A stretch of DNA of 64,000 bases, taken from assembly GCA_905147135.1 (NCBI GenBank), contig LR990051.1, positions 1,741,001 to 1,805,000 on the forward strand. Reading direction: 5' to 3'. The notes under the pieces are model-generated. The model ran no database searches, was not told the DNA's origin, and saw nothing but the letters and a program-made list of their open reading frames with translations. Below are positions 53,886 to 64,000 of this stretch, piece by piece. Origin of the DNA: Blastobasis lacticolella. Taxonomy: Eukaryota; Arthropoda; Insecta; Lepidoptera; Blastobasidae. How positions within the stretch are numbered: the stretch's first letter is position 1; every line of letters starts with the position of its first letter. A program made the translations under genes and the position numbers.

Positions 53886-53984
53886 TTAGACAATGAATCA
53901 CTGATAATAAAGTATTCGATAATCTAAATCCGTCCACACGATTGAAATTTTTATGTTTCGTGATTTCGATGGCTTCCCTAGCTA

Positions 53985-54643
53985 CATGAAATGAAATGAA
54001 ATGAAATGAAGATATTTATTTGCTTTGCATAAAAATTAACAATTTAAATAAATTCGACTAGTGTCGACCATAATAAACAAAAAATAAAAACTAATTACAC
54101 AAAACAAAATGGTCCATGGCTCAGCTATGGCTGCCAGTGAGACCGACAGCCGCTGTTATTCTGCCATGGTCAAATATTATCCTAGCCCAACCACACACTG
54201 CTTAGGCTAGGACAACAATAAAAATCACACATTACACACTTTTCTGCCAAACAACATTTTGTATACTTTATATACATATATATATATATTAAATATGATG
54301 TACTTATATATATTAAACAATATTATCATAACAACATGTGCTAACAAACTAAACCCAACCAAAGCTAACACCAAAAACAACATTGCCATCACCACAAATA
54401 TCAAAGGTTGCCGGCATCCCTCGACTGCTTCAAGAGCAGCCACGAGTAACATTTTTTGCGAAACGTAGCGTTTTTCATCGACAGTGCACTACGCACGGGG
54501 AGTGGCAAGTCATTCCAGATTTTCGCAGCTGCGATCTTGAAACAACCGAGGGTACCGACATGTACATGTACATGTAGTGTGTACTGTCGTTCAGTAGATA
54601 ACACCCGTTGGATATGTAACGCTATCATGGACTTACTACCCAA
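53985..54643 (-). pseudogene. LINE ORF C-terminus and 3' UTR with ATGAA/TTCAT tail
   Basis: On -, 54560-54410 reads 'CFKIAAAKIWNDLPLPVRSA' and 'LSMKNATFRKKCYSWLL', the last helix of many LINE ORF2 proteins. The 3' UTR follows, and the element ends in a TTCAT microsatellite (53987-54010, seen as atgaa on +). Its upstream end runs into the left arm of the Foldback-like element. Confidence 0.75.
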
Positions 54644-55778
54644 AGGGACTGCGCACTGCTTTGACTCAAACCGGGCAGAGCGAGAGTCACCATCGATAGT
54701 CCTTTGTCCCTTTCTAACAGTGTAAACACAATGTTATTGGCATAATCACGGTCATTCTAAATTGACAAGTGTCATGTTTGGTTTTGCCATTATTGGAGAA
54801 ATATATTTACCGTGAATTTGGTATTATTATGAGGTAATCCGTACAATCCGAAAAGTAGTTGTCAAAATACCTTTTGTTCTACTGAACGTTTCTCCGACAA
54901 ACGTCGAGTCGACATAATTATTAACCTTCGACTTTTTGTTTCACAAAGCAGATAAAAGAGTTCGGTAACGATTTATCCTACGACACTAGTTTCTAAAGAG
55001 AAGTGATAGTACTCGTCGATATCTACATTTCGGGTGACAGCTGTCAAACTTAAATGTGTTATAACTCGGAACCCATTCGTTCTAGAATACTAGTTTCTAA
55101 AGAGATATGATAGTACTCGTCGAGATCTACATTTCGTATGTCAAACTTAGAACTGTCATCCAAAATGTAGATCTCGATGAGTACTATCGTATTGCTCAAG
55201 GAACTAGTGTTCTAAGACCAATCGTTTCCGAGTTGCAACAGTTCTAAGTTTTGACAGCTGTCATGCGAAATGTAGATCTCGACGAACACTATCATCTTTT
55301 TTCAGGAACGAGTGTTATAGCACCAATAGATTAGGAGTTATTTCAGTTCAAAGTTTGACAGCTGTCATTCGAAATGTAGATCTCAACAAGTACTATCATT
55401 TCTCTCTAGAAACTAGTGTTTTAGGACCAATGGGTACCGATTTATAAAAGATTTAACATTGACAGCTGTCATACGAAATGATGATCTCGAGGAGTGCTTT
55501 CATTTCACTCTAGGAACTAGTGTTCTAGGGCCAATAGTTTCCGAGTAGCAGGGTAAGCTTGGGCTGGACCCTGGTGAAAACATGACCTTCAGATTGCACC
55601 CGGTCCGGCTCTGCCTGGCCCTGAGGTCTGTGTCCGCGCCAAATAATAAAAGTAATTCGGAATTTGCATCAACAATGGTGGCAACACTAGAAAGGGACAC
55701 AGGACTATCGATGGTGACTCTCGCTCTGCCCGGTTTTAGTCAAAGCAGTGCGCAGTCCCTTTTGGTAGTAAGTCCATG
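54626..55778. mobile_element. Foldback-like element with inverted 104-bp tandem units
   Basis: Outer arms 54626-54716 and 55688-55778 are inverted copies matching at 88 of 91 bases. Inside, a 104-105-bp unit starting 'aaatgtagatctcgac' is present as three full and one partial copy on + (55163, 55268, 55372, 55476) and two copies inverted on the left (55031-55134 full, the one before it partial). The switch of orientation lies at 55135-55162. Long inverted repeats built of tandem subunits are the hallmark of Foldback elements. Confidence 0.75.
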
Positions 55779-56567
55779 AACGCTATCCACCGATTGGTGA
55801 CAGGTACTAAGAAGTATTGGGATACCGCATATGAGTAGAAGGGAAGTTGTAGATTTTTTCAATTTCCTTGTTCCCCTTGTTCCTTCTAGTCTGCGTACAA
55901 AATTTCAGGTTTCTGGCACTTTCGGGCTTTTGTTTTTCTTATATAGACTAACACCCGCTGCACCAGCTACAGGTTAGAATGTAAAGGTCAATATATGGAA
56001 GTCAACGATGTCTTAATTTTTATAGCATATACAAAAGAAGACATACAAAATTTCAGCTTCTTAGGACTTCAGGAAGTGCCCTAGAAGTTTTGATGAGAAG
56101 TCAGTTAGTCTCGAAATCTAAGTATTTAAGGTCCTATCATAATCCAAAGTAAAAATACTAGAGAACTGAAACTTTACGTGTTTTATAAGTCTGAAACGTA
56201 CGTCTTAAAAATATGAGCTTAATCAAAACGCTTCGAGAAATGGTAAGTAGTGCCCCCTACATTTTGCTCGGCTTGGCCTAGGCACTTAAAACCCCATGTG
56301 TAATTAGGTAATATCTATGAATTAAACTGTGAAACGTTTTTTCTAGCTCTTATACGACTACGTATTACAGACTAAAATGAAGTGAATAAAATATGTGAAT
56401 CGAATGTAGATCGATTGTATCTAGGCAAGTAACAGCTGAATCGTAAAAATTACAACAGCTTAAAAGCAATTCACAGCTGGTGTGGATATTGACACAATAT
56501 TTTAATAGTCTGCCTACGTGGTAATCTTCGTGTCCTATCTACAATTAAAGATTTACAAAAATAATAA
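55779..56567. other. Non-coding, unassigned
   Basis: No gene recognised. Confidence 0.4.
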
Positions 56568-56842
56568 TAATCTATACATAGCTTAAAACAAAGTCGCTTT
56601 CTGCCGTCTGCCCCTATGTATGTGTATGTATGTACGCTTAGATCTTTTAAACTACGCAACGGATTTTAATGCAGTCTTCAACAATAGTTAAGAGTGATTC
56701 AAGAGGAAGATTTATAGGCAATATAAAAGTCCCTAGTCGATAGGGATAAAGTAGATATAGGGTAGGTGTAGTGTAGGGTAGGTGTAGGCTAGGGTAGGAT
56801 AGGGGTAGGACGCCACGCGAACGAAGTCGTGCCAGGTCTACT
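56568..56842 (-). repeat. Repeat C with expanded GGTAGGTGTAG tract
   Basis: 'tatacatagcttaaaacaaa', 'cttagatcttttaaactacg', 'caacggattttaatgcagtc', then at 56755-56812 repeated 'gggtaggtgtag' units, ending 'acgccacgcgaacgaagtcg'. Confidence 0.75.
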
Positions 56843-56859
56843 AGAATATAATAATATAC

Positions 56860-56960
56860 GGTCAGGGGGTGCCAACCGGCTTCCGAGACTGTTCAACCAG
56901 TCTCAGGGTCAGCAGAGGAAGACCTTGGTCAACCTCGCTTCGCTATTGGTATTAGCAACC
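56860..56960. repeat. Short dispersed repeat (as 25360-25470)
   Basis: 'gactgttcaaccagtctcag', 'cttggtcaacctcgcttcgc'. Confidence 0.6.
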
Positions 56961-57074
56961 TAACGAGTGGCAAGTTCGTTGTAGAGCTGCATTTCGACTA
57001 GTTTCGGACCCATCTAATTCCCGGCTCAGCGTGCATTGTTTAGCTTTGGTTATCAGTCTCCTAAGCACATCTTT

Positions 57075-57180
57075 TTTTTTTCGTACCACCAAGGTTACGG
57101 CCTGCCTGATAGTATGCAGTCGCCGCAGACTATGGACATTTGTAAACCCCCCCGTAAAAACCTTTTAACCCCTTGAAACC
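57075..57180 (-). repeat. Repeat B copy
   Basis: 'accaccaaggttacggcctg', 'cagactatggacatttgtaa', 'gtaaaaaccttttaacccct': B read from the other strand. Confidence 0.7.
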
Positions 57181-57239
57181 ACCGCCAATACTACCTACTA
57201 TTCGTGAATTTAGGTTTCGTGTAACATAAATTGCATCGT

Positions 57240-57593
57240 CATCTTGGCGTTAATGTCCCGGGTGTGTTCTCGCGCACGAGGCCCCGGGGTGCGCCTCGAC
57301 CGTGATCCGGCAGATCAGATAATCAGAGTTGTGCGACTGCCATCTGACCTCCGCGACCCTGCTACTAGGGTAACCTGACCATATTGGATCATGGTTACAC
57401 ATTCAGTTGCCTGAATGTGCAGGTTTCATCACGATATTTTCCGTTACCGTAAGAGCATCGGTTAGCATTCAACTAATGAACATAACTCAAAAAAGGGTCA
57501 TAGACACATGGCTGTACTGGGATTCGAACCCAGTACCTCTTGCTTAAGAGTCGAATACCTTAACCATTCGGCCACCGATGCTCGTACGATGAT
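57240..57593 (-). repeat. SINE S1, full-length
   Basis: Complete order from 'atcttggcgttaatgtcccg' to the head. On -, the head reads 'gagcatcggtggccgaatgg' (A box) and 'gggttcgaatcccagtac' (B box), the best preserved in the window. No pairing acceptor stem closes it, so it is not a tRNA gene. Confidence 0.9.
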
Positions 57594-57924
57594 GAGAGTG
57601 GACGAACTAAACATAACTCGGTAATGCCTGTTGGTCATCATAACATAAAATGTCAAAACAAAACAGGTAAGAAATGTTAATCATAGTCATGTGAAAGTAC
57701 CTATTAATAAATGATCAACCGATAAACATCAAGTGTGTATTTTTTTTTCACTCGAATAAAACGGTTTTCCTGACACTGTTTCGGGACACAATAGCCAACG
57801 CCTTGAATGGCAAAAAGGCAGAAAAAGCAAGCGGTCAAGTGCGAGTCGGATCGTATGGTAAGGGTTCTGTAGAATAAATAATAAATGGGCTTTGTCATGT
57901 CTGCAGGCTACCTCGTGGAAAGTG

Positions 57925-58170
57925 ATCACAATAAATAAATCTAGTCATCTAGCCCTAAAGTGAGCGACGCTTGTGTTATGGGTGTTAGAAAACTGATGAA
58001 CTACATATGTTCTTTTTTTAATACATACTTGTCATATATACTACACCCAGACCCGTAACAGAAATAAAAATGCATCATTTCAATTGCCGCTCGACCGGGA
58101 ACCGAACTCGGGACCTCTGCGTGGCCGACCGGCATGTTACCAACTGAACCATATAGGTCGTCAACATCGG
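57925..58170 (-). repeat. SINE S2, near full-length
   Basis: 'agtcatctagccctaaagtg', 'gtgttatgggtgttagaaaa', 'actacacccagacccgtaac', then the tRNA-like head ('cggcatgttaccaactgaac'). Confidence 0.85.
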
Positions 58171-58290
58171 TCAACACCATGGGTGTCGCGTATGCGTAGC
58201 CGACTTTTCAAAAAGGCGTCCAGTCGTTTCTTGAATAATTCAATGTCATAACGTTGTGGAAAACTGTTGCCGGAGGCTCTTTTCAAAGCG
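58165..58290 (-). pseudogene. LINE ORF C-terminal scrap
   Basis: On - it reads 'ASGNSFPQRYDIELFKKRLD' then 'AFLKSRLRIRDTHG', which lines up with the B-type end at 9419-9590 (MEFFKKGVKRILRGRQRVGD). It sits exactly between an S2 and an S1 copy. Confidence 0.55.
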
Positions 58291-58291
58291 T

Positions 58292-58615
58292 GAGCGTCGG
58301 TGGCTAGCGGGTCCGACTCGTAAGCTAGAGTACCGAATTCGAACTCCAGTGCCGTAATGTACAAATGACTCTTTCTGAGTTTTATATTAGTTGAACACTA
58401 ACCGATGCTCCTACGGTAAAGGAAAACATCGTAAGGAAAACTGCATATTCAGGCGTCTGAGTTTATAACCATGATCTGGTCAGATGCCCCAGTTAACAGG
58501 GTCACTGATGTCAGATGGCAGTGGCTCTACTGTAATTAGCTAATCTGCCAAATTGTGCATCAGGGTCAGAGCGGACCCCACATACAAGCAGGCAGAACCG
58601 GAATATTGACGCTAT
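58292..58615 (+). repeat. SINE S1, head to end, diverged tail
   Basis: Head 'gagcgtcggtggctagcggg', 'actcgtaagctagagtaccg', body in order to 'catcagggtcagagcggacc', then a changed end before 'attgacgctat'. Confidence 0.8.
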
Positions 58616-58695
58616 AGGGTAGGTGTAGGAAATGTGCAGGATAGGTGTAGGGTAAGGTAGGGGTAGAACGCCACGCGAACGGAGTCCCACAAGTA
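58616..58695 (-). repeat. Repeat C end fragment
   Basis: 'gggtaggtgtaggaaatgtg', 'gtaaggtaggggtagaacgc', 'cacgcgaacggagtc'. It abuts the S1 copy directly. Confidence 0.65.
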
Positions 58696-59057
58696 CTAAA
58701 CACACTAACAATTATTTTTAGACATGAATGACAAGGCTTCAACTTTTCCACCTTACACAGGATCCTTAAATAGGAACGCGCAGCCCCATTACAACTGGGG
58801 CTCGTAGGCTCCTATCGTTAGCTCGTTAATCTATAAACGCCACTTGTCACTACGCGTCGAGTGTATCATTTGCGGCGGCCAAACGAACAATAGGGGCTAA
58901 TCAATAAGAGCTCCAGTCGCCCCATTGTGGCCCTAATGTGTGGGAATTAGCTATTTGCCGGCTGACGAAGACAAATTATATCTATGCTTCGATTAATTAC
59001 GCGGCTTAAATGGCTCGGTGGCGACGCGATGGCCGGTTGCGTGGAGCTTGAGAGTAT
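58696..59057. other. Unique-looking stretch, possible regulatory sequence
   Basis: From 58800 on I find no shared repeat, mixed base composition and several TAAT-core words ('gctaatcaataagagc', 'cgattaattacgcggc'). No ORF. The regulatory idea is only a guess from texture. Confidence 0.2.
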
Positions 59058-59190
59058 ATTAGGTTGTTTCCAATAGGGGAGTTATGGACTTCAGGTTAAG
59101 GGCTTGTTTATACTGCGCCAGAGTGCCTACCATGGCGCGATTGCATTAGGTTGTTTCCAAAATGGGAGTTATGGACTTCAGGTCAAGGGC
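59058..59190 (+). repeat. Local tandem duplication, 87-bp offset
   Basis: A 46-base segment starting 'attaggttgtttccaa' at 59058 recurs at 59145 with three differences. Confidence 0.85.
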
Positions 59191-59356
59191 GTCGCTTACG
59201 AACCGGACAGTGAACGCGTACGCGTCGCTCTGCATAGTCCTCGTGCAGCAACCAGACTGAAAACGTTCGGAAGACGGTGGGTGGAAGTGGGTGCGATACG
59301 ATTACGGTGTGGAACAAAGTGCCCTACGCCTGTCGAAATTTTGCTTTTTATATGTT

Positions 59357-59550
59357 ATACGGCGTGAAAGCAGCAAAGAGGGCTGATGGAAAGCGGTCAC
59401 CGCCGCCTATGAATATCAGCAACACCAGAGGAGTTACCAACGCGTTGCCAGCTTCTGGAGAGAGCTTCCTATTAGTGAAACAATTTCCAAAATTAATCTA
59501 GTAGTTTTAAAGATGACCCTCAACATACAAATCTTTTCCTCTTTATAATA
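59357..59550 (+). repeat. Repeat A fragment followed by a retroposon end
   Basis: 'gagggctgatggaaagcggt', 'aatatcagcaacaccagagg', then 'aaatctagtagtttta'-like text and 'cttttcctctttataatatt', the common end of repeat G. Confidence 0.6.
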
Positions 59551-60819
59551 TTAGTATAGAAAACATACATTTTAGTTTATACATCTAACGTTAACGTAAT
59601 CTATCGATTCCATCCTCAAACTTACGAGAACACCAACCCGTATATTAATTGAACTGGTTCGGAAGTCTCTGCAACCAACAGACCACAATCCAACGCTGCT
59701 CGCAGAAACTACAACTTCATGAGTGCGAACACAGATTCCCATCCATCTCAAATCATTTAGAACTTGATGCAAAACAACTTCTTTAAGAAACTCGGTGCGG
59801 TTTTTGCTATACTAAATTTCGCCTGCGGCTATAAACTCAGATACGAGTATAGCACAAAATATATAACAATGGCTTGCGAAAACTCGCAAAAGATTAGACA
59901 TAGAAAGCAACAAGCATGTAAAATTAGGAAGGGTTCCAACTTCTGACTTTTTAAAAAAAAATTATTGAAAAAATGCTTGAAAAGTCATTGTAATTTTAAA
60001 GTTATTTGTTAATGAATAATCTTCAATACAAGCAAGAAAAAACGTATATTAGGGCTTTATTAAAACATTAAAGCATTATTCGAGATACCTATCACTAATG
60101 CGAACACTGAAAGAAAATAATACAATAAAATTTTATTTTGCCATAAAAACTCCAATTTGAACTAATAATGCCAGCCGTACGCTACTCGGAGTTCACTACA
60201 TTTACATTTTTTCCTAAAAATAATCGGAATTGAAATAACACGCGATCGGATTGCACCACTGCACCAACCCGGCCGTGGCATTCACGGCACTCTACAAGCC
60301 TTCTACATTTCCACTCAATTTTGTATTATATATTAGGTTATTATACCTATTAGGATAATGAACCCATGAGAATCAGTATTTACTATGACTGTCATGAAAT
60401 CCTACAAAAAACATTAATAAAATACAATTTCGGTTTCTAAAAATAATGAACCCTTTACGCCAACGTACATGAAAACCCAATATTAAGCGAACAATAAAAA
60501 AATAATCCAAACATTTACACCTGTTTAAATTAGATTGGTAACACATTTTATTATACACCAAAAACAGCCACAGTGGCATTTAAAATCTACTTTTTTGTAT
60601 GCCTATATTCTTTTTGAATGTATTTAGATTCCCACATACAGGTGTGCCAAAAAGCTTGCAATTTTCGGAACGATAAGTAAGTTTTGGAAATTAAATTATA
60701 CCAAGGATATAATTTTATATGAGGCGTAAGATGACGATGATGACGATGGCGACTGTTTTATCTTGTGTTGGTGATTGATTGGTGATACATCGGCTGTGCA
60801 ATTTCAGAAATCTAGTAAG
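59551..60819. other. Non-coding, unassigned
   Basis: AT-rich; short frames only. Confidence 0.4.
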
Positions 60820-61103
60820 GGACACAACACAAATTCACAGCAGCAGGTCTCACTGAAAACCAGCGCTCCGGTTCACGCCGGGGCATAATGCTGAGTGAGT
60901 TCCGTTTTGCACAAACACACCACCACAACACTTTATCAATTACACTTCACAACAAATACAAAGACATCAGCGCTGTGTAGACTACGCGTGTATTTTATGT
61001 TTTAATAATTGTGTTCTTTTATGTCTTTTTGGTTTACTGTTTTTTTTTTATGTTGTGGTGTTGTTGTTTGTGTCAATAAATGTTCTTTCTTTCTTTCTTT
61101 CAA
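60820..61103 (+). repeat. LINE 3' UTR with TTTC tail
   Basis: Ends 'gtgtcaataaatgttctttc' followed by TTTC units to 61101. The upstream part ('ggtctcactgaaaaccagcg', 'tgctgagtgagttcc') looks like the UTR of a microsatellite-tailed LINE. Confidence 0.5.
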
Positions 61104-61222
61104 ATTCTACGGAATCGGCCAAAATCTTCTTGCTTATTTTGAAGCCTAGCCGAGGTTATTTATAAAGAGCTACATATACGAGTAATATAAGTATTACGTA
61201 ATTAAGTAATAAGTAATACTAG

Positions 61223-61410
61223 TGGACCCAGCGCGACTTCGGTCACGTACACCTACTTTACCCCTACCCTTTTTTCTTGCATATAAACCTTTCTCTTGAA
61301 TCACTCTAATATTGAAAACCGTATTAAAAACCGTGGCGTAGTTTACAATATCTACGCGTACATAGATACATCGGGACAGATGGCGGGAAGCGACTTTGTT
61401 TTATACTAAG
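61223..61410 (+). repeat. Repeat C copy
   Basis: 'gacccagcgcgacttcggtc', 'acctttctcttgaatcactc', 'tagtttacaatatctacgcg', 'gcgactttgttttatactaa'. Confidence 0.75.
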
Positions 61411-61475
61411 TTTTTTTTTATACCAAAAAAACAAACAAACAAGCTTGCGGCCTGCCTGATGGTAAGCATATTGAT
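61410..61475 (-). repeat. Repeat B fragment
   Basis: 'aagcttgcggcctgcctgat' 'ggtaagca' after a T run. Confidence 0.65.
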
Positions 61476-61552
61476 AGCTGGTTTGGTATGTCTAAAAGAT
61501 CACGTTTTACTGTTCTCAATACTTAGTAAATTACTACAGAACCGATACGTGC

Positions 61553-61977
61553 AATCTTTAATATACTCTACATGGCTCTACATCCCCATGGTGTTGCCCC
61601 AACCACCTTAGTATGCGGTCTCTACAAAGCAGGCAATTTGCCTTTAATGACGACCGTGGTGGATCACCGTGGAGTTTTTCGTGGGTAAAAGTCCCATACA
61701 GCCCAGCTCTTTCCCCGGGGGTCTGGGTACCTGGATCGCAGATTTTCAGCACGTTAATAAAAAAAGCGTAGGGGTAGGTTAGGGTAGGGGTAGGACGCCA
61801 CGCGAACGAAATCGAGCTGGGTCCACTAGCACTAAATATATGGGACATTAGTTGACTGTGTTACGGCCGATAATCTTTAATATACTCTACATGGCTCTAC
61901 ATCCCCACGGTGTCGCCCCAACCACCTCAGTGTGCGTTCTCTACAAAGCAGGCAATTTACCTTTAATGACGGCCGTG
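61553..61977 (+). repeat. 106-bp direct duplication flanking a repeat C piece
   Basis: 61553-61658 and 61872-61977 match at 99 of 106 bases ('aatctttaatatactctaca' ... 'aggcaattt' ... 'gaccgtg'). The 213 bases between them include a repeat C end on - (61760-61835). Confidence 0.85.
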
Positions 61978-62429
61978 TAGACCTTTTTTTTCCCGATATA
62001 TTACGCGGAATCCCAAGTTTTTATGGCGACTGAAATGCTGGGGTTGGGGCTGTGTTTTCATTGCCTTTTACCTCATAATATTCACATTGCTCACTCGAGC
62101 AATTCCAAGTTGATAATCCAGGGTTTGGTTTAATGAGCCGAGCCTCGTACGAAGGGTTAAATGGCCAAGCTAAGGGTTATAACCGTTATTGTTATACTTC
62201 ATACAGATTTTTTCACATTTACGTTTTTTAACGGAAGTTTTAACACGTTTTTTAATGATAAAATTGTCTCTTGGGTTCAAAGCGTTCTTTTATGTTGGCA
62301 TTATTTTTCATGCATTACCGTTAAGAGTGATAATGATACCAAAAGAATTACTGTGTAAAAAAATAAAGTAATCCTACCAAGAAAATTTCACATAATTTTC
62401 TTTTTTTTTAATTTTGTTGGTTTCACTGT
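61978..62429. other. Non-coding, unassigned
   Basis: Nothing recognised. Confidence 0.4.
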
Positions 62430-62700
62430 AAAAAAGTTATCAGACATCATGACGAGCCAAGTTCTTAATTCTACAAACTCTACCTTTTGGTCAGAAAGTG
62501 TGGCTTGACTATTGCATGAAACATTAAGCTGGATTGAGTTCTCGACTGACGGGACGGTCAGGGTTGGACGTCGCCGTTCGGACCAAGTTAGCGCGCAGCT
62601 AGCATTAGCTCTACACTTTAGTTGATTATTTCTGACCAAAATGTATAGAGTTAGGGACAAGCCTTTACATGCTTCTACATACATCATGACGGTCCAAGGC
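62430..62700. repeat. Repeat L in inverse orientation
   Basis: 'aaaaaagttatcagacatca', 'tgacgagccaag', 'tttctgaccaaaatgtatag' match the blocks at 20400-20640 and 53085-53250 read from the other strand. Confidence 0.5.
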
Positions 62701-62847
62701 CCTTCTAGCCTAATTAATAGGTTTGAAAAAACCTGCCTTGCAAAATATCAGGTATTCCAAGTTGTCCAAGTTTTCAACTTCGGGGTGCTGTCGGGAGCAG
62801 CTATGTCCATAAAACGCTGAAAATAACGACCTTTTTGGTCACTTAAA

Positions 62848-62930
62848 GAAAGAAAAAAAATACATTTATTACACATAGCACACCACGACACAATAACAGT
62901 TACAGTTACAGACAACGGACACATTAACAT
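62848..62930 (-). repeat. LINE 3' end with GAAA/TTTC tail
   Basis: 'aaagaaagaaaaaaaataca' then 'tttattacacatag'; on - this is 'aataaatgtatttt...tttctttc'. Confidence 0.55.
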
Positions 62931-64000
62931 TTAAAATATCTTAATTAAGACAATATATTGTAGTCTCCCATGACACTGTCGGTGCCGCAACGGCTAGCAC
63001 AAATGGTACCCACTCAGCATGTGCTGTGAGGCGCATATCTCTTATACTATCTTCTATACTTACATATCTCTAAAGTATCTCCAAAATGGATCGTCGTCAA
63101 AGAGATTGGAATGTTAGCGACCTTCTTGCCAGTCTACATGAAGGTCGCTAACATTCCAATCTCTTTGGTCGTCGTAGATAAAAGGGTTCTAGTAGCGAAT
63201 AAAAGCTTCTAAAGTTCTCTACAGCGTAACACACTTTTTCAAATTTCAAACGCAACACAACAACAACCAGAAATGCCTTAAAATTATCTTTTCAATAAAG
63301 CTAGTTTCACTGATACTAAATCTTGTTTTCTTTGTTTTATTTCAATTTAAAGTTCTCCGCTTATAAAAAAACACCCTGTACTAGGCCATCTACAGGCGAA
63401 CCGTCTTCGGATTGTGTTTCTGTCGGTACTATTCTCACTTTCACGGAAACTATTGCCAAAACTTTCAAAAACCAAATCGAATCCATCTTTTCCAAAGTTT
63501 CGCGATACATTTTCGTCGGCGAACAGCTAATTGCATAGATTAAGACAATACAACATAGGTCAGGTCCCCAGGGAGCCGAGTGTACGTACATGTTATAAGT
63601 TATCCAAGTCAGGATTTGTCTGCGCTAAGTGACCGATGCCACCCGCGGGTGTAGCGAACATCAGAACCACATTTATGCTCCTAGCGATTGCTCGGAACAA
63701 CTTTTTAATAGGATAGCTTTGGTTTGGGTCAAAGTTAATTGATGTCGTGAGTTTATTCGTACTTGTGTTTTGGGTGTTTTTTCTAATTATATTCGATACA
63801 AGCTTTTGGTCGTCTTTTCGACTAGTTGATTTGAATGTCTTTACATTTTATTTCGAAATGTAGTTGTTAGTTTTCTAATCTCGCGTGTTTAAAAGTTTAG
63901 TAACTCAATTATCGAATATTCTCAAAATTGAAAATTCGTTTGTTTAAACTGCGTAATCAAAATTAGGCGAGGACATTTTTTAAGTTGCAAAGCAAAAAGA
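62931..64000. other. Non-coding end of window apart from a hairpin
   Basis: Besides the hairpin at 63098-63167 nothing is recognised. A 71-codon + frame (63323-63538) has no domain or splice evidence. Confidence 0.4.
63098..63167. repeat. Perfect 27-bp inverted repeat with 16-nt loop
   Basis: 63098-63124 ('caaagagattggaatgttag' + 'cgacctt') is exactly inverted at 63141-63167. The flanks 'tcgtcgt' and 'gtcgtcgta' are nearly inverted too, so the stem may be about 34 bases with one bulge. Confidence 0.9.

Noticed and set aside
57511..57593. tRNA-like sequence with A and B boxes
   Set aside because: No pairing acceptor stem, and it continues into the S1 body shared with other copies; it is a SINE head, not a tRNA gene. 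The same holds for 13975-14045, 36695-36775, 49535-49605 and 58080-58170.
63323..63591. 71-codon + and 76-codon - frames near the window end
   Set aside because: The + frame ends with plausible residues but lacks a recognisable family and a convincing acceptor; the - frame is its shadow.

Overview
The window looks like nuclear DNA of a moth or butterfly (Lepidoptera). It is AT-rich and intron-bearing, and most of it is decayed transposable-element sequence: tRNA-derived SINEs, many fragments of non-LTR retrotransposons (LINEs) with short microsatellite tails, small terminal-inverted-repeat elements, and foldback elements. There is no bacterial gene organisation, no rRNA, no intact free-standing tRNA and no CRISPR array. 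The order-level assignment rests on the repeat types, on a short run of the insect telomere motif TTAGG, and on the lepidopteran style of the one host gene.

The only host gene I can support is on the + strand. It encodes a CRAL-TRIO (Sec14-like) lipid-binding protein of 299 residues in six coding exons: 29102-29255, 31609-31765, 36417-36534, 37214-37348, 38409-38622 and 38942-39063. All five introns are GT-AG, the reading frame is kept through phases 1, 2, 0, 0 and 1, and the protein runs from a well-placed ATG to a stop with no interruption. Its introns are packed with SINEs and LINE relics, so the exons are easy to miss.

Region by region: 1-25 kb is repeat mosaic, with a TA-flanked MITE (1094-1344), a LINE reverse transcriptase relic on the - strand (5105-5680), foldback MITEs, several copies of one tRNA-SINE, LINE C-terminal relics (19915-20133) and an R1-type LINE relic (22780-23337). 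The span 25.4-28.03 kb is a 5'-truncated LINE with endonuclease and reverse transcriptase, broken by stops, frameshifts and an interstitial TTAGG run. The span 28.5-39.1 kb is the CRAL-TRIO gene. From 39.3 to 44.7 kb, a retroelement ORF with a nuclease-like C-terminal region is split by a 4731-bp element with 31-bp inverted repeats and a TA duplication. The two halves of the ORF are in frame if that element is removed. The span 44.8-54.6 kb holds more LINE relics, two tRNA-SINE families and hairpin elements. A Foldback-like element with 91-bp outer inverted repeats and inverted 104-bp tandem units lies at 54.6-55.8 kb. The remainder is SINEs, LINE ends, local duplications and one very clean hairpin (63098-63167).

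The TE pieces do not form a working system. What can be read is insertion history: repeats nested in repeats, target-site duplications, and a host gene that kept its splice sites through this turnover. Repeat family letters used below (S1, S2, A, B, C, D, E, G, H, I, K, L) are my own labels; copy boundaries are judged by eye and are approximate unless a terminal repeat fixes them.
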